A program made the translations under genes and the position numbers. The notes under the pieces are model-generated. The model saw only the letters and a program-made list of their open reading frames with translations. It made no database searches and was not told the origin of the DNA. This document shows, piece after piece, positions 53,143 to 63,717 of a stretch of 64,000 bases of DNA. Numbering within the stretch: the stretch's first letter is position 1; each line of letters starts with the position of its first letter. Source of the stretch: Microvirga mediterraneensis (GTDB lineage: Bacteria; Pseudomonadota; Alphaproteobacteria; Rhizobiales; Beijerinckiaceae); assembly GCF_013520865.1 (NCBI RefSeq), contig NZ_JACDXJ010000001.1, positions 4,387,501 to 4,451,500 on the forward strand. Direction: 5' to 3'.

Positions 53143-53646
53143 TTACGCGGCCTTCGTGTTGATCTTGCTCTCGGCGATCCGGTTGAGCTTCTGGTCCGTG
53201 GACTTTTCCTGGTCCAGGATCTGATGCAGGACGCCGGCGCAGTCTTCGCGGCCGAGCTGCTTGGCCCAGGCGACGAGCGTGCCATAGCGGGTGATCTCGT
53301 AGTGTTCGACGGCCTGAGCGGCGGCCAGAAGCGCCGCGTCGAGAACCTGCGGGTCGTCGATGTCGCCGGCGATGTCCTGGGCTTCGTCGATGATGCCGTC
53401 GATCGCCGGGCAGGTTACGCCCTTCGGGTCGTGGCCGTGCATGCGGAACACCTGCTCGACCATCTGGATCTGCTGCTGGGTTTCGCCGAGATGGGTCTGG
53501 AACGCCTGCTTCAGCTGCGGGTCGCTCGCCTTCTCGATCATCTCCGGCAACGCCTTCGTGATCTGCTGCTCGGCGTAGTAGATGTCCTGCAGGGTGTGGA
53601 TGAAGAGATCATCCAACGACTTGATGTCCTTCGAGAAAAGGCCCAT
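53143..53646 (-). CDS. Ferritin-like DUF892 protein, second copy
   Basis: A 167-residue paralogue of the gene at 40428-40922. It starts MGLFSKDIKSLDDLFIHTLQ and shows YYAEQQITKALPEMI, HLGETQQQIQMVEQVFRMHG and AVEHYEITRYGTLVAW. Four-helix bundle with probable metal ligands. Stress-response role likely. It stands alone. Confidence 0.85.
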   Translation of the reverse strand: MGLFSKDIKSLDDLFIHTLQDIYYAEQQITKALPEMIEKASDPQLKQAFQTHLGETQQQIQMVEQVFRMHGHDPKGVTCPAIDGIIDEAQDIAGDIDDPQVLDAALLAAAQAVEHYEITRYGTLVAWAKQLGREDCAGVLHQILDQEKSTDQKLNRIAESKINTKAA

Positions 53647-53785
53647 AGCGCAATCCTTCCCAAAATCCGTGATGTACCGTCGTCAAACGCCATCATTCCA
53701 TGGCGTGTCGTGCAGCGTGGGAAGAACGTTGCGGGAGAAAGGCGGTTCCCGGCGCCAACCGTCATGAACGCATCGTCGGGTGCTT

Positions 53786-54973
53786 TTATTCCACGGCACG
53801 GAGATTCCGTCCTTGGAGGCGCAGCCACTCGGCCCGAGCCTCGGCCTCATCCTCGTCGAATTCGAGGGTTTCGATCTTCTGGCCGCGCTTGACGATCTTG
53901 TCGGCCGAAACCCGGATCTGCGACACATCTTCCTGGGCCTGCCGGAAGTGGGTGTCGAGCTTCGCCACCCGGGCATCGAGGCGCACCACGTCCTCCAGGA
54001 GCTTCTGCACCTCGACCTGGATCACCCGCGCCTCCTCGCGGATGCGGGCATCGCGGACCAGGGCCTGCATGACCTGGATGGCGAGCGTCAGGAGCGACGG
54101 GGACACGATGACAATGCGGGCGCGATGCGCCTTCTGGACTACGTCGTCGAAATGCTCGGCCAGATCGGCATAGATGGATTCCGCCGGGACGAAGAGCATG
54201 GCGATATCCTGGGTCTCTCCCGGGATAAGGTACTTCTCCGCGATATCCTTCACATGAACGAGCATGTCGTTGCGGACCCTCGCGGCCGCACGGCTGCGCG
54301 CCTCATCGCCTTTGGCCTCCCGGAAAAGTGTGAAGCCTTCCAGCGGGAACTTGGCGTCGATCACGAGGCCGCGCCCGTCGCCGGGCAGGCGCACGAGGCA
54401 GTCGGGCCTCGTGCGGTTCGACAGGGTCGCCTGGAACTCGAAGGCATTGGCGGGAAGCCCGTCGCGGACGATGGCCTCCATGCGCCCCTGCCCATAGGCG
54501 CCCCGGGTCTGCTTGTTGGACAGGATATCCTTCAAGCCGACGATCTCGCCCGTGAGGCTCGTCAGGTTCTGCTGCGCAGCATCGATCACGGCGAGACGCT
54601 CGTTGAGCTTCGAGAGGTTTTCCGTCTGATGGCGCGTGGAGGCCTCGAGCCCTTGGCCGACCCGGTGCTGCAACCCGTCGATCCGCTCCGAGATCATGCG
54701 GACGAAATCGCTCTGGCGGGAACCGAAGACCTCGGCCATGGTCCGCATCCGGCCGGTCATTTCCGACTGGATCCGGGTGAGCTCGGCCACCTTGTCGTCC
54801 ATCTCCCGGGCCCGCTCGTCCGCAATGGCGGCCTCCAGGGCCCTGTCCCGGCGCGTTCGCAGGAGGAGCATCGTCACGATGAGGAGCAGGACGAGGCTCA
54901 AGCCGGCCATGCCCATGACGATCTGCCCCCAGGTCAGGGGAGTCTGGCCGAGGATCAGGACGACGTCGTTCAT
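53786..54973 (-). CDS. rmuC: DNA recombination protein RmuC
   Basis: About 395 residues with an N-terminal transmembrane helix (about 16-38; VMGMAGLSLVLLLIVTMLLL), a coiled coil (about 45-150), and a nuclease-like domain from about 155 with the RmuC motifs (GAYGQGRMEAIVRD, RPDCLVRLPG, VIDAKFPLEGF, IAMLFVPAESIYADL). RmuC limits inversion-type recombination at short inverted repeats. The start at 54973 lacks a strong ribosome site and upstream in-frame starts exist. Confidence 0.9.
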   Translation of the reverse strand: MNDVVLILGQTPLTWGQIVMGMAGLSLVLLLIVTMLLLRTRRDRALEAAIADERAREMDDKVAELTRIQSEMTGRMRTMAEVFGSRQSDFVRMISERIDGLQHRVGQGLEASTRHQTENLSKLNERLAVIDAAQQNLTSLTGEIVGLKDILSNKQTRGAYGQGRMEAIVRDGLPANAFEFQATLSNRTRPDCLVRLPGDGRGLVIDAKFPLEGFTLFREAKGDEARSRAAARVRNDMLVHVKDIAEKYLIPGETQDIAMLFVPAESIYADLAEHFDDVVQKAHRARIVIVSPSLLTLAIQVMQALVRDARIREEARVIQVEVQKLLEDVVRLDARVAKLDTHFRQAQEDVSQIRVSADKIVKRGQKIETLEFDEDEAEARAEWLRLQGRNLRAVE

Positions 54974-55071
54974 GGGATTATGGTTCCGGTGGACGGCGCA
55001 TCCGAACACAAGTGCCTCGTGGGGCAAAGCGGAATCCCCTTTTCCGCGGAAACGATGCACTTATGAATGGC

Positions 55072-55119
55072 GAGCATCGGACGAGGCCCAAAGCGGATCC
55101 GCTTTTGCGTCCGATGCTC
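55072..55119. repeat. Dispersed AGCATCGGAC-type palindrome, best copy
   Basis: GAGCATCGGAC at one end and GTCCGATGCTC at the other pair perfectly, with an inner exact 16-base palindrome AAAGCGGATCCGCTTT. It lies between rmuC and def. Confidence 0.75.
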
Positions 55120-55168
55120 TAGATGAACGATTTGACCATCCTTCTCCGAGCGCTTATCTCCCGCGATC

Positions 55169-55687
55169 ATGAGCATCAGACCCCTCGTCATCATCCCCGA
55201 TTCAAAGCTCCGGCTGGTTTCCGAACCCATCACGGACATCACGAGCGAGATCCGCCAGCTGGCCGACGACATGCTGGAAACCATGTACGACGCCCCCGGC
55301 GTCGGCTTGGCTGCCATCCAGATCGGCGTGCCGGTCCGCATGGTGACCATGGACGTGTCCAAGTCCGATGACGAGCGCCAGCCGATGGTGCTCCTCAACC
55401 CGGAGATCACCTGGGCGTCGGAGGAGAAGCGGGTCTACGAGGAGGGCTGCCTGTCGATCCCCGAATATTATGAGGAGGTCGAGCGTCCCGATCGGGTGCG
55501 GTTCCGCTTCATGAACCTGCAGGGCGAGACCGTCGAGCAGGATGCGGACGGCCTGCTGGCCACCTGCGTGCAGCACGAGATCGACCACCTGAACGGGGTC
55601 CTGTTCATCGACTACCTGTCGAAGCTCAAGCGCGACCGGGTGATGACCAAGTTCAAGAAGGCCGCCAAGCGCGAGGCCGGGGCATGA
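55169..55687 (+). CDS. def: Peptide deformylase
   Basis: A 172-residue metalloenzyme that removes the N-formyl group from new proteins. Motif [11 protein letters not shown], motif [11 protein letters not shown] (metal Cys) and motif [15 protein letters not shown] (metal His pair and catalytic Glu) are intact. It overlaps fmt by four bases, the usual order. Confidence 0.97.
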   Translation: MSIRPLVIIPDSKLRLVSEPITDITSEIRQLADDMLETMYDAPGVGLAAIQIGVPVRMVTMDVSKSDDERQPMVLLNPEITWASEEKRVYEEGCLSIPEYYEEVERPDRVRFRFMNLQGETVEQDADGLLATCVQHEIDHLNGVLFIDYLSKLKRDRVMTKFKKAAKREAGA

Positions 55688-56616
55688 GTCTGCGCGTCGT
55701 CTTCATGGGCACGCCGGATTTCGCCGTGCCGACCTTGTCCGAGATCGTCGGCCAAGGCCACGACGTGGTGGCCGTCTATACCCGCGCGCCGGCGGCGGCC
55801 GGCCGCGGCATGGCGCTGAAGCCCTCTCCGGTCCACACCATGGCGGATCGTTTCGGCTTTCCCGTGCTGACGCCGAAAACCCTGCGAACCGAGGAGGCCG
55901 CCGAGATTTTCCGCAGCCACAACGCCGACGTGGCGGTGGTGGTGGCCTACGGCATGCTGCTGCCGAAGGCCGTCCTGGAGGCGCCGGAACTCGGCTGCCT
56001 CAACCTTCACGCCTCCCTGCTGCCGCGCTGGCGCGGCGCCGCGCCGATCCAGCGGGCCATCATGGCCGGCGACAAGGAAACGGGCGTCGCCGTCATGAGG
56101 ATGGAGGAAGGCCTGGATACCGGCCCCGTCGCCATGGTCGAGCGGGTTGCGATCGCCCCGGACATGAACGCCGGCGAGCTCCACGACCGCCTCATGGTCC
56201 TCGGCGCCGACCTGATGGTGCGGGCGCTCGCCGCTCTTTCCCGCGGAGGCTTAAGCTTCACGCCCCAGCCCGAGGAGGGCGTGACCTATGCCCACAAGCT
56301 CAAGAACGAGGACGCCCTGATCGACTGGTCGAAACCCGCGCAGGCCGTTCACGACCACATCCGTGGCCTCTCGCCCTTCCCGGGCGCCTATTTCACGGCC
56401 GATTTCGGCAAGGGGCAGGAACGGGTGAAGGTTCTCAGGGCCGCCATGGGAAAAGGTTCAGCTTCGCCCGGGACTCTGCTGGACAATGATGGTACAATAT
56501 CCTGTGGCGAGGGTGCGATCCGCCTGATCCAGGTTCAGCGTGCCGGAAAGGGCCCCGTGGCCTTCGAGGAGTTCCTGCGGGGAGTGAGGCTTGGCCCGGG
56601 CGCCCAATTCGCGTGA
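55684..56616 (+). CDS. fmt: Methionyl-tRNA formyltransferase
   Basis: A 310-residue enzyme that formylates initiator Met-tRNA. N-terminal [18 protein letters not shown], catalytic triad segment [20 protein letters not shown] (Asn, His) and the later [19 protein letters not shown] with Asp. A C-terminal tRNA-binding part follows (about 205-310). Coupled to def by a four-base overlap. Confidence 0.96.
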   Translation: MSLRVVFMGTPDFAVPTLSEIVGQGHDVVAVYTRAPAAAGRGMALKPSPVHTMADRFGFPVLTPKTLRTEEAAEIFRSHNADVAVVVAYGMLLPKAVLEAPELGCLNLHASLLPRWRGAAPIQRAIMAGDKETGVAVMRMEEGLDTGPVAMVERVAIAPDMNAGELHDRLMVLGADLMVRALAALSRGGLSFTPQPEEGVTYAHKLKNEDALIDWSKPAQAVHDHIRGLSPFPGAYFTADFGKGQERVKVLRAAMGKGSASPGTLLDNDGTISCGEGAIRLIQVQRAGKGPVAFEEFLRGVRLGPGAQFA

Positions 56617-56624
56617 GGTCCGAC

Positions 56625-57119
56625 ATGGAGGTTCGCCTGGAGGAAGCTGCCGACTGGTCCATCCTCTACGCCATCTATTCCGCCTCGTTCGGACAACTGG
56701 CAGAGGCCGATCTCGTGCGGAACATGCACAGGGACGGCGATCTCATCCTGTCTCTGACCGCCCATGCCGATGAGCCGGCCGGCCATGTTGCCTATTCCCG
56801 CCTGATCCTCCACGATGCCCCGTCCGTCAAAGGGGCGGTGCTGGCTCCGCTCGCCGTCGTTCCCGCCTTCCAGCGGCAGGGCATCGGGGCAACCCTCGTG
56901 CGGGACGGCCTGATGCGCCTCACGGACGAGGGCTACGATCTTGTCCTCGTGCTGGGGGAACCGCACTATTACGGCCGCTTCGGCTTCACACCCCAGCTGG
57001 CGGAACAGGTGAAAACGCCCTATGACGGGCCCTATCTCCAGGCCCTCGCGCTTTCCGCAAAAGGGAAAGACGCCCATGGCTCGGTAACTTACGCCAAGGC
57101 CTTCGCAGAACTGGAATAA
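56625..57119 (+). CDS. GNAT acetyltransferase, YhbS-like
   Basis: A 164-residue acetyltransferase. Acetyl-CoA motif [20 protein letters not shown] (about 72-91), then [21 protein letters not shown], the YhbS signature. Starts at the ATG at 56625 with GAGG seven bases upstream. Part of the def-fmt-GNAT-truA run (gaps of eight and one bases). Substrate unknown. Confidence 0.85.
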   Translation: MEVRLEEAADWSILYAIYSASFGQLAEADLVRNMHRDGDLILSLTAHADEPAGHVAYSRLILHDAPSVKGAVLAPLAVVPAFQRQGIGATLVRDGLMRLTDEGYDLVLVLGEPHYYGRFGFTPQLAEQVKTPYDGPYLQALALSAKGKDAHGSVTYAKAFAELE

Positions 57120-57120
57120 C

Positions 57121-57873
57121 ATGCCTCGCTACAAGCTTGTCGTCGAATACGACGGCACGCCCTTCACCGGTTGGCAGCATCAGACGAACGGGCTCTCCGT
57201 GCAGCAGGCGGTGGAGGATGCCATCGCGCGCTTCACGGGCGCGGCGGTGCGCATCCATTGCGCCGGGCGGACGGATTCGGGGGTTCACGCCACCCATCAG
57301 GTCGTTCACGTGGACCTGGACAAGGACTGGCGGCCGGACACGGTCCGCGACGCCACCAACGCTCATCTGAAACCCGCTCCCGTGGCCATTCTCTCGGCTG
57401 AGGCCGTGCCGGAGACGTTCCACGCCCGCCTGTCCGCCGTGAAGCGCCACTACGTCTATCGCATCCTCAACCGCCGCGCCCCACCGGCGCTGGAGACGAA
57501 CCGGGTCTGGCACGTGGCCTGGAAGCTCGACGCCGACGCCATGCACGAGGCCGCGCAGACGCTGATCGGGCGGCACGACTTCACCACCTTCCGGGCCGCC
57601 GAGTGCCAGGCCAATAGCCCGGTCCGCACCCTCGACCGGCTCGACGTGGAGCGGATCGGCGACGAGATCCGCATCTATGCCTCGGCCCGGTCCTTCCTGC
57701 ACCATCAGGTGCGTTCCATGACGGGAACCCTGGAGCGGGCCGGCGCGGGGCGCTGGTCCGTGGAGGATGTGCGCGCGGCGCTCGACGCGCGCGACCGCAG
57801 GCGCTGCGGGCCGATGGCCCCGTCGTCGGGGCTTTACCTGATCGGCGTCGATTATCCGGATCTATCCGAGTAG
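57121..57873 (+). CDS. truA: tRNA pseudouridine synthase A
   Basis: A 250-residue enzyme making pseudouridine at positions 38-40 of tRNA. Catalytic Asp in [15 protein letters not shown], with [13 protein letters not shown] before it and [14 protein letters not shown] later. It starts one base after the GNAT stop, so it is co-transcribed. It ends by overlapping the convergent membrane-protein gene by 12 bases. Confidence 0.96.
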   Translation: MPRYKLVVEYDGTPFTGWQHQTNGLSVQQAVEDAIARFTGAAVRIHCAGRTDSGVHATHQVVHVDLDKDWRPDTVRDATNAHLKPAPVAILSAEAVPETFHARLSAVKRHYVYRILNRRAPPALETNRVWHVAWKLDADAMHEAAQTLIGRHDFTTFRAAECQANSPVRTLDRLDVERIGDEIRIYASARSFLHHQVRSMTGTLERAGAGRWSVEDVRAALDARDRRRCGPMAPSSGLYLIGVDYPDLSE

Positions 57874-58464
57874 GCCCCGCATCGCCGTTCCGATGACGGA
57901 ATTGAGCAGGATGCCGAGCACCACGATTCCGAGCGCCGGCAGGCTCGCGATCTTCAGCGTCTCCTTGGTGGCGAACCATTGCATCCGCACGATGATGACC
58001 GCAAAGGCAAGGGCGAACAGGCTCGCGAGCCCGGGAGGCGCCCAGCCGAGCAGCATGAGCATGGCCGGCACGGAGAGGAGCAGCATGCCGATGACCGAGA
58101 TCCAGTTCGTCACGATGACGAAGGGCACATAGGCCTTCTCGAGCCGGAACCACCGGGCGACCCAGATCATGGCGAGCGGCAGGGCGATGAAGCCCGCCAC
58201 GTGGCCGAGCGCCACCACGACGTCTATCCAGAAACTGTCGAGAAGGGGCCGATCCGGCTGGAGGAGGCCGAGGCGGAGGCGCTCGAAGGCCAGGGAGACC
58301 ACATAGGCCGGAAGCGTCAGCCAGATCGCCATGAAGGAGCGCCAGAAGCCCCGCTCGCTCATGTCGAAGGACTTCAGGCCCTCGGACCTGCTGTTGAGCA
58401 GATCGAGCGTTCCTCTGAACGAGCGGTTGACCTCCTCAGCCGTAACGATCATCAGCGGCCTCAT
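57862..58464 (-). CDS. Multi-helix membrane protein of unknown function
   Basis: A 200-residue protein with five or six hydrophobic segments between about 45 and 195 and a hydrophilic N-terminus ([20 protein letters not shown]). The arrangement resembles Yip1-type proteins but no motif proves it. It lies 96 bases downstream of dapE on the same strand. An ATG four codons in is an equal start. Confidence 0.6.
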   Translation of the reverse strand: MRPLMIVTAEEVNRSFRGTLDLLNSRSEGLKSFDMSERGFWRSFMAIWLTLPAYVVSLAFERLRLGLLQPDRPLLDSFWIDVVVALGHVAGFIALPLAMIWVARWFRLEKAYVPFVIVTNWISVIGMLLLSVPAMLMLLGWAPPGLASLFALAFAVIIVRMQWFATKETLKIASLPALGIVVLGILLNSVIGTAMRGLLG

Positions 58465-58560
58465 TTTCGAAGACGATTGCCCTCGAAAATGGATGGCGCC
58501 TGCAAAACGTTCCGCTCTTTCTTCGACTTTAGTTTAGACAGTCAAGTTTCCCGGTCGGAC

Positions 58561-59718
58561 TCACGCGGCGAAGTATGCGTCGAGCACCTTGCGGTAAATC
58601 GTTGCGAGCCGGTCCAAATCCGCAACGGCCACCCGCTCGTCCACCTGGTGCATGGTCTGTCCGACGAGGCCGAATTCGACCACGGGGCAGTCCTTCACGA
58701 TGAAGCGAGCATCCGACGTGCCGCCCGTGGTGGACAGCTTCGGCTGCGAACCGGTCTCGGTCTTGATGGCGTCGGCGATGAAGCCCACGAAGGCGTTCGG
58801 CGGCGTCAGGAAGGCGACTGCGTTGGTCGGCTCCATGGTCAGGGTGTAGCGCACCGTGTTGCCGGCGGCCTCGCGCAGGCGGCGCTCGATCTCGGCCTCC
58901 AGGCTGTGAGGCGTCCAGAGATCGTTGAAGCGGATGTTGAAGGTGGCCTTCACCTCGGCCGGGATCACGTTCGCCGCCGGATTGCCGACGTCGATGGTGG
59001 TCACCTCCAGGTTCGAGGCATCGAAATGGTCGGTGCCCCGGTCGAGCGGCTCCTTCAGAAGCCCGTCGAGCAGGCGCATCATGCCCGGAATGGGATTGTC
59101 CGCGAGATGCGGATAGGCCACGTGACCCTGCTTGCCCTCGACCACGATCCGGCCGGTGAGCGACCCGCGCCGCCCAATCTTGATCATGTCGCCGAGCTGG
59201 TTCGGATTGGTCGGCTCGCCGAGGATGCAATGGTCGAACCGCTCGCCGCGCCCCTTCGCCCACTCAAGCAGCTTCACCGTGCCGTTGACGGCGGGCCCCT
59301 CCTCGTCGCCCGTGATCAGGAAGCCGATAGAGCCCTTGAAGTCCGGGTTGCTGCGGATGAACTCCAGCGCCGCCGCCATCATGCAGGCGATGCCGCCCTT
59401 CATGTCGACCGCGCCGCGCCCATAAAGCTCGCCGCCGTGGATCTCGCCGCCGAACGGATCGTAGGTCCAACGGGCCGCATCGCCGGGAGGCACCACATCG
59501 GTGTGGCCCGCAAAGAGCAGGTAAGGCTCGCCCTTGCCGTAGCGGGCATAGAGGTTTTCCACGTCCGGCGTACCCGGCTCGGAAAAGACCGGTCGGTGGA
59601 CCTCGAACCCCGCCTCCTTCAGCACGCCCTCGATGAAGGCGAGCGCGCCGCCCTCCTCCGGCGTCACGGAGGGGCAGCGCAGGAGGGATTGTGCGAGGGA
59701 GAGCGGCGAGTGTTCCAT
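58561..59718 (-). CDS. dapE: Succinyl-diaminopimelate desuccinylase
   Basis: A 385-residue zinc peptidase-family enzyme (M20) in lysine and meso-diaminopimelate synthesis. Zinc motifs [25 protein letters not shown] and [13 protein letters not shown], then [12 protein letters not shown], complete the set. Four bases separate it from dapD. Confidence 0.96.
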   Translation of the reverse strand: MEHSPLSLAQSLLRCPSVTPEEGGALAFIEGVLKEAGFEVHRPVFSEPGTPDVENLYARYGKGEPYLLFAGHTDVVPPGDAARWTYDPFGGEIHGGELYGRGAVDMKGGIACMMAAALEFIRSNPDFKGSIGFLITGDEEGPAVNGTVKLLEWAKGRGERFDHCILGEPTNPNQLGDMIKIGRRGSLTGRIVVEGKQGHVAYPHLADNPIPGMMRLLDGLLKEPLDRGTDHFDASNLEVTTIDVGNPAANVIPAEVKATFNIRFNDLWTPHSLEAEIERRLREAAGNTVRYTLTMEPTNAVAFLTPPNAFVGFIADAIKTETGSQPKLSTTGGTSDARFIVKDCPVVEFGLVGQTMHQVDERVAVADLDRLATIYRKVLDAYFAA

Positions 59719-59722
59719 CGGA

Positions 59723-60565
59723 TCAGTCCCGCAACAGCTCGTTGATCCCCGTCTTCGCGCGGGTCTGCGCGTCGACGCGCTTCACGATCACGGCGCAGTA
59801 GAGCGACGGGCCGGGGGTGCCGTCCGGGAGCGGCTTGCCGGGGAGCGAGCCGGGGACGACCACGGAATACGGCGGCACGCGGCCGACGAAGACTTCTCCC
59901 GTGTTGCGGTCGATGATCTTGGTCGAGGCCGAGATGAACACGCCCATGGACAGCACCGAGCCCTCGCCCACGACGACGCCTTCCACCACCTCGGAGCGGG
60001 CGCCGATGAAGCAGTTGTCCTCGATGATGGTGGGATTGGCCTGGAGCGGCTCCAGCACGCCGCCGATGCCGACGCCGCCGGAGAGGTGCACGTTCTTGCC
60101 GATCTGAGCGCAGGAGCCGACCGTCGCCCAGGTGTCGACCATGGTGTTCTCGTCCACATAGGCGCCGAGATTGACGAAGGACGGCATCAGCACCACGCCG
60201 GGCGCGATATAGGCGCCGCGCCGCACGGTGCAGTTCGGGACGGCGCGGAAGCCTGCAGCCCGGAAGCGGTTCTCACCCCATCCGGCGAACTTGGACGGCA
60301 CCTTGTCCCACCACGTGGCCTCGCCGGGCCCGCCGCCGATCACTTCCATGTCGTTGAGGCGGAAGGACAGCAGCACGGCCTTCTTCAGCCACTGATGCAC
60401 CTGCCACTCGTCTCCGGTCTTCTCGGCCACGCGTGCCTTGCCGGAATCGAGAAGGTTCATCGCCTCGTCGACGGCCTCACGGACGGCGCCGGCCGTCGAA
60501 GGGTTCACGTTGGCCCGGTCCTCCCAGGCGGCGTCGATGGTGCGGGCGAGGTCAGCTGTGGACAT
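59723..60565 (-). CDS. dapD: Tetrahydrodipicolinate N-succinyltransferase
   Basis: A 280-residue left-handed beta-helix succinyltransferase, the step before DapE's pathway branch. Hexapeptide repeats run from about 110 to 240 ([40 protein letters not shown]). The ATG at 60565 gives the normal start [10 protein letters not shown]. First gene of the dapD-dapE pair. Confidence 0.96.
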   Translation of the reverse strand: MSTADLARTIDAAWEDRANVNPSTAGAVREAVDEAMNLLDSGKARVAEKTGDEWQVHQWLKKAVLLSFRLNDMEVIGGGPGEATWWDKVPSKFAGWGENRFRAAGFRAVPNCTVRRGAYIAPGVVLMPSFVNLGAYVDENTMVDTWATVGSCAQIGKNVHLSGGVGIGGVLEPLQANPTIIEDNCFIGARSEVVEGVVVGEGSVLSMGVFISASTKIIDRNTGEVFVGRVPPYSVVVPGSLPGKPLPDGTPGPSLYCAVIVKRVDAQTRAKTGINELLRD

Positions 60566-60658
60566 GGGCAACTCGGGTCAGGGTTTCGTTGCCGCCTGAT
60601 TAGCAACGGCGCCCGGGCCTGTCACGTCATCATCTGCTGCTCGCATGCGAACCGCGCT

Positions 60659-60757
60659 TGTCATTCCCGGCCGGAGCGCAGCGGAGGGGAAGGGAATCCA
60701 CGTCCATGCGCGACGCCATGGATCCCCTTCCCGCACTGCGTGCGCCGGGGATGACAC
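60659..60757. repeat. Dispersed ~100-base intergenic repeat
   Basis: Begins TGTCATTCCCGGCCGGAGCG and ends GCGCCGGGGATGACAC, with the GGGGAAGGGAATCCACG / GGATCCCCTTCCC inner arms. Nearly the same as the copy at 63899. Confidence 0.88.
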
Positions 60758-60764
60758 TTGCATC

Positions 60765-60822
60765 GTCATGGCCGTCCCCGGACTTGATCCGGGGATCAGT
60801 CCCGGCCATCTCGATACGGAAA
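60765..60822. repeat. Second dispersed repeat type (GTCATGGCCG...CGGCCAT)
   Basis: GTCATGGCCGTCCCCGGACT and TCCCGGCCATCTCGATACGG flank a CCGGACTTGATCCGG palindrome. The CCGGCCATC-CGATACGG end recurs at about 28106. Confidence 0.6.
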
Positions 60823-60893
60823 AGCTCGGCGTTTCATGCAATCGATATCACCGGCACAAGGCCGGTGATGACGTGATAGCAATCAAAACTGTA

Positions 60894-61499
60894 TCAAAAC
60901 GACGTGCGCTGCCGGATCGCGGCCGAGAGCGTGCCCTCGTCGAGATAGTCGAGCTCGCCGCCGACCGGGACGCCGTGGGCGAGCTTGGTCACCTTCACGG
61001 GCAGGTGAGCGAGAAGCTCGGTGATGTAATGGGCCGTGGTCTGGCCGTCGACCGTGGCGTTGAGCGCCAGGATCACCTCGTTCACGCCGGGCTCGGAGGC
61101 GCGGGCGACGAGGCGCTCCAGGTTCAGGTGCTCGGGCCGCACGCCGTCGAGCGGCGAGAGCACGCCGCCGAGCACGTGATATTTCGCGTTGACCGCGCCG
61201 GAGCGCTCCAGCGCCCAGAGATCGGACACGTCCTCCACCACCACGAGGATGGACGGATCGCGCTTGGGATCCCGGCACACCGTGCAGGGATCTGTCGTAT
61301 CGACATTGCCGCAGGACGAGCACACGACGATGCGCTCGTTGGCGATGCGCATGGCATCGCTCAACGGGTTGAGCAGCGTCTCGCGCTTCTTGATGAGATG
61401 GAGCGCCGCGCGCCTGGCCGAACGCGGCCCCAGACCCGGCAGGCGGGCGAGGAGCTGGATCAGGCGCTCGATCTCGGGGCCGGCAACGTGCTGGGCCAT
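60894..61499 (-). CDS. recR: Recombination mediator RecR
   Basis: A 201-residue protein that loads RecA in the RecFOR pathway. Helix-hairpin-helix [20 protein letters not shown], zinc finger [16 protein letters not shown], Toprim [15 protein letters not shown], and the late [17 protein letters not shown]. Last gene of the dnaX-ybaB-recR run, 17 bases from ybaB. Confidence 0.96.
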   Translation of the reverse strand: MAQHVAGPEIERLIQLLARLPGLGPRSARRAALHLIKKRETLLNPLSDAMRIANERIVVCSSCGNVDTTDPCTVCRDPKRDPSILVVVEDVSDLWALERSGAVNAKYHVLGGVLSPLDGVRPEHLNLERLVARASEPGVNEVILALNATVDGQTTAHYITELLAHLPVKVTKLAHGVPVGGELDYLDEGTLSAAIRQRTSF

Positions 61500-61516
61500 C
61501 GATATCTCGCGAAATC

Positions 61517-61837
61517 TCAGAACAGCTTCAGGCCCGGAGGCAGCGGCAGGCCCTTGGTGATGCCTTCCATGCGCTCCTGGGTGGCGCGCTCGGCCTTGCC
61601 GCGGGCATCGTTCATGGCCGCGACGATGAGATCCTCGAGGATCTCCTTCTCGTCCGGATTCATGAGCGAGGGATCGATATTGATGGCTTTCAGGCTGCCC
61701 TTGCCGGTCACCTTCACGGTCACGACGCCGCCGCCGGCGGTGCCGTCGACTTCGAGGGTTTCGAGCTCGGCCTGGGCGTCCTGCAGCTTCTGCTGCATGG
61801 CCTGAGCCTGCTTCATCAATCCCATGATGTCCTTCAT
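61517..61837 (-). CDS. ybaB: YbaB/EbfC nucleoid-associated protein
   Basis: A 106-residue DNA-binding dimer. Sequence [20 protein letters not shown], then VEVDG-like [20 protein letters not shown] and [17 protein letters not shown]. The ATG at 61837 has GAGGA upstream. It lies between dnaX and recR as usual. Confidence 0.93.
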   Translation of the reverse strand: MKDIMGLMKQAQAMQQKLQDAQAELETLEVDGTAGGGVVTVKVTGKGSLKAINIDPSLMNPDEKEILEDLIVAAMNDARGKAERATQERMEGITKGLPLPPGLKLF

Positions 61838-61865
61838 GACCGTATCCTCAATCTGGAAATGAAAA

Positions 61866-63686
61866 TCAGAAAAGATCGTCGTCGTCTTCGGCCTCGTGCG
61901 CGGCCAGCGCGTCGGCCTCGCCGAGGATCTCGGTTTCCGCATCCTCGCCGGGCTTCTCGGCCCGTTCGATCACGTTCACGATCTGCGCGCCGGGAAACTT
62001 CGTCAGCACCGCCTGCACGAGCGGATGATTGGCGGCACCTTCCTTGCGCTCGCGCTCGGCCTCGACCGCCTTCTCATGCAGGGTCGCCTGCCCCTCCTCC
62101 GAGGACAGGGCCACCATCCAGCGCTCGCCGGTCCATTGCTGGAGGGCGCGGGTCAGGTCGTTGGCGATGGTGCGGCTGCCGGTGTCGGTGAGGCTGAGCT
62201 CGATGCGGCCCTCCTCAAAGCGCACGAGACGCACGTCCCGTTCGAGCTGCGCCTTCAGGACGATCTCGCGCTTCTCGCCGGCGAGCGCCACCACGTCCTC
62301 GAAGCGGCGAAGCCGCATGGTCGGCTCGGGTTGAGCAGTTTGCGGGCGCGGCTGAGGATAAGGCTGGGACGTCGCAAGCGCCATGTTGCCGGACGTGGCG
62401 GGACCGGACGGCCGGGGCGCGGGCGCCGAGGGGCCGCCGACGGGAACCGGCGCGCCGTCCTTCAAGGCGCGCAGGGCCTCGTCAGGGGTCGGCAGGTCGG
62501 CCGCATAGGCGAGGCGCACGATCACCATCTCGGCCGCCGCGATCGGACGGTTCGAGGACTGCACCTCGGGAATGCCCTTGAGAAGGATCTGCCAGGCGCG
62601 CGACAGGGTCCTGACCGAAAGCTTCTGGGCGTAATCGGTGCCGCGCGTCCGCTCGATCTCGGAGAGAGCGGGATCCCTGGCGGCCTCAGGGATCAGCTTG
62701 AGGCGGGTGACCACATGCGAGAAGGCCGCGAGATCGGACAGGATTACGGCCGGGTCCGCGCCGGCATCGTATTGCGAGCGCAAGCCCGCGAAGGCCCCCG
62801 GCACGTCGCCGCGCATCACGGCCTCGAAGAGGTCGATCACCTGCGTGCGGTCGGCGAGGCCCAGCATGTCGCGCACGGTGTCGGGCGTCACCACGCCGGC
62901 CCCGTGCGCGATGGCCTGGTCCATCAGCGACAGGGAATCGCGCGCCGAGCCTTCCGCCGCGCGGGCGATGGCGGCGAGCGCTTCCGCATCGGCCTGCACG
63001 CCCTCGGCGGCGCAGATGCGGCCGAGATGGGCCACGAGCTTGTCCGCCTCGATGCGGCGCAGGTCGAAGCGCTGGCAGCGGGACAGGATCGTGACGGGCA
63101 CTTTCCGGATTTCGGTGGTGGCGAAGATGAACTTCGCGTGCGGCGGCGGTTCCTCGAGCGTCTTCAGGAAGGCGTTGAACGCCTTCTCCGAGAGCATGTG
63201 GACCTCGTCGATGATGTAGACCTTGTAGCGGGCCGAGACCGGCGAATAGCGGATGCCGTCGATGATCTGGCGGACGTCGTCGATGCCGGTATGGGACGCG
63301 GCGTCCATCTCCAGCACGTCCACGTGCCGCGATTCCATGATCGCCTGACAATGCACGCCGAGCTCCGGCATGTGGATGGTCGGCTGACCGGAGCCGTCGG
63401 CCTTCTGGTAGTTGAGGCCGCGGGCGAGAATGCGGGCCGTGGTGGTCTTGCCGACGCCGCGGACGCCGGTGAGCATCCAGGCCTGCGGGATGCGCCCGGT
63501 CTCGAAGGCGTTCGAGAGGGTGCGCACCATCGCCTCCTGACCGATCAGGTCGTCGAAGGTTCGAGGGCGGTATTTACGGGCAAGGACGCGGTAGGGAGAG
63601 GCCGGCGCTGCGGAAGCGGGCGCGGCGGGGAAGCCCGGCAGGGCCGGCTCGTCGTTCGGGGGCGTGCCGGCTGTGGTATCGTCCAT
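61866..63686 (-). CDS. dnaX: DNA polymerase III subunits gamma and tau
   Basis: A 606-residue clamp-loader ATPase. Walker A GVRGVGKTTTARILARG, Walker B DEVHMLSEKAFNAFLKTLEE, sensor region FATTEIRKVPVTILSRCQRF. The C-terminal part (about 370-606) is the tau region. The usual four-cysteine zinc module after Walker A is degraded: only one Cys (GVHCQAIMESRHVDV) remains. Start at 63686 by the MDDTTAGTPPNDEP beginning; the longer frame runs into the SRP RNA gene. Confidence 0.95.
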   Translation of the reverse strand: MDDTTAGTPPNDEPALPGFPAAPASAAPASPYRVLARKYRPRTFDDLIGQEAMVRTLSNAFETGRIPQAWMLTGVRGVGKTTTARILARGLNYQKADGSGQPTIHMPELGVHCQAIMESRHVDVLEMDAASHTGIDDVRQIIDGIRYSPVSARYKVYIIDEVHMLSEKAFNAFLKTLEEPPPHAKFIFATTEIRKVPVTILSRCQRFDLRRIEADKLVAHLGRICAAEGVQADAEALAAIARAAEGSARDSLSLMDQAIAHGAGVVTPDTVRDMLGLADRTQVIDLFEAVMRGDVPGAFAGLRSQYDAGADPAVILSDLAAFSHVVTRLKLIPEAARDPALSEIERTRGTDYAQKLSVRTLSRAWQILLKGIPEVQSSNRPIAAAEMVIVRLAYAADLPTPDEALRALKDGAPVPVGGPSAPAPRPSGPATSGNMALATSQPYPQPRPQTAQPEPTMRLRRFEDVVALAGEKREIVLKAQLERDVRLVRFEEGRIELSLTDTGSRTIANDLTRALQQWTGERWMVALSSEEGQATLHEKAVEAERERKEGAANHPLVQAVLTKFPGAQIVNVIERAEKPGEDAETEILGEADALAAHEAEDDDDLF

Positions 63687-63717
63687 CGACTGCAAGGCTT
63701 TGGAGAATCTTAAAAAA

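Larger units (their letters stand above)
60566..60893. other. Intergenic region made largely of dispersed repeats
   Basis: 328 bases between dapD and the 3' end of recR. It holds a ~100-base repeat (60659-60757) followed by a second repeat type (about 60765-60860). No gene. Confidence 0.6.

Noticed and set aside
61896..63713. 605-residue plus-strand frame opposite dnaX
   Set aside because: Antisense to dnaX and rich in Arg, Gly, His and Leu as expected of a shadow.
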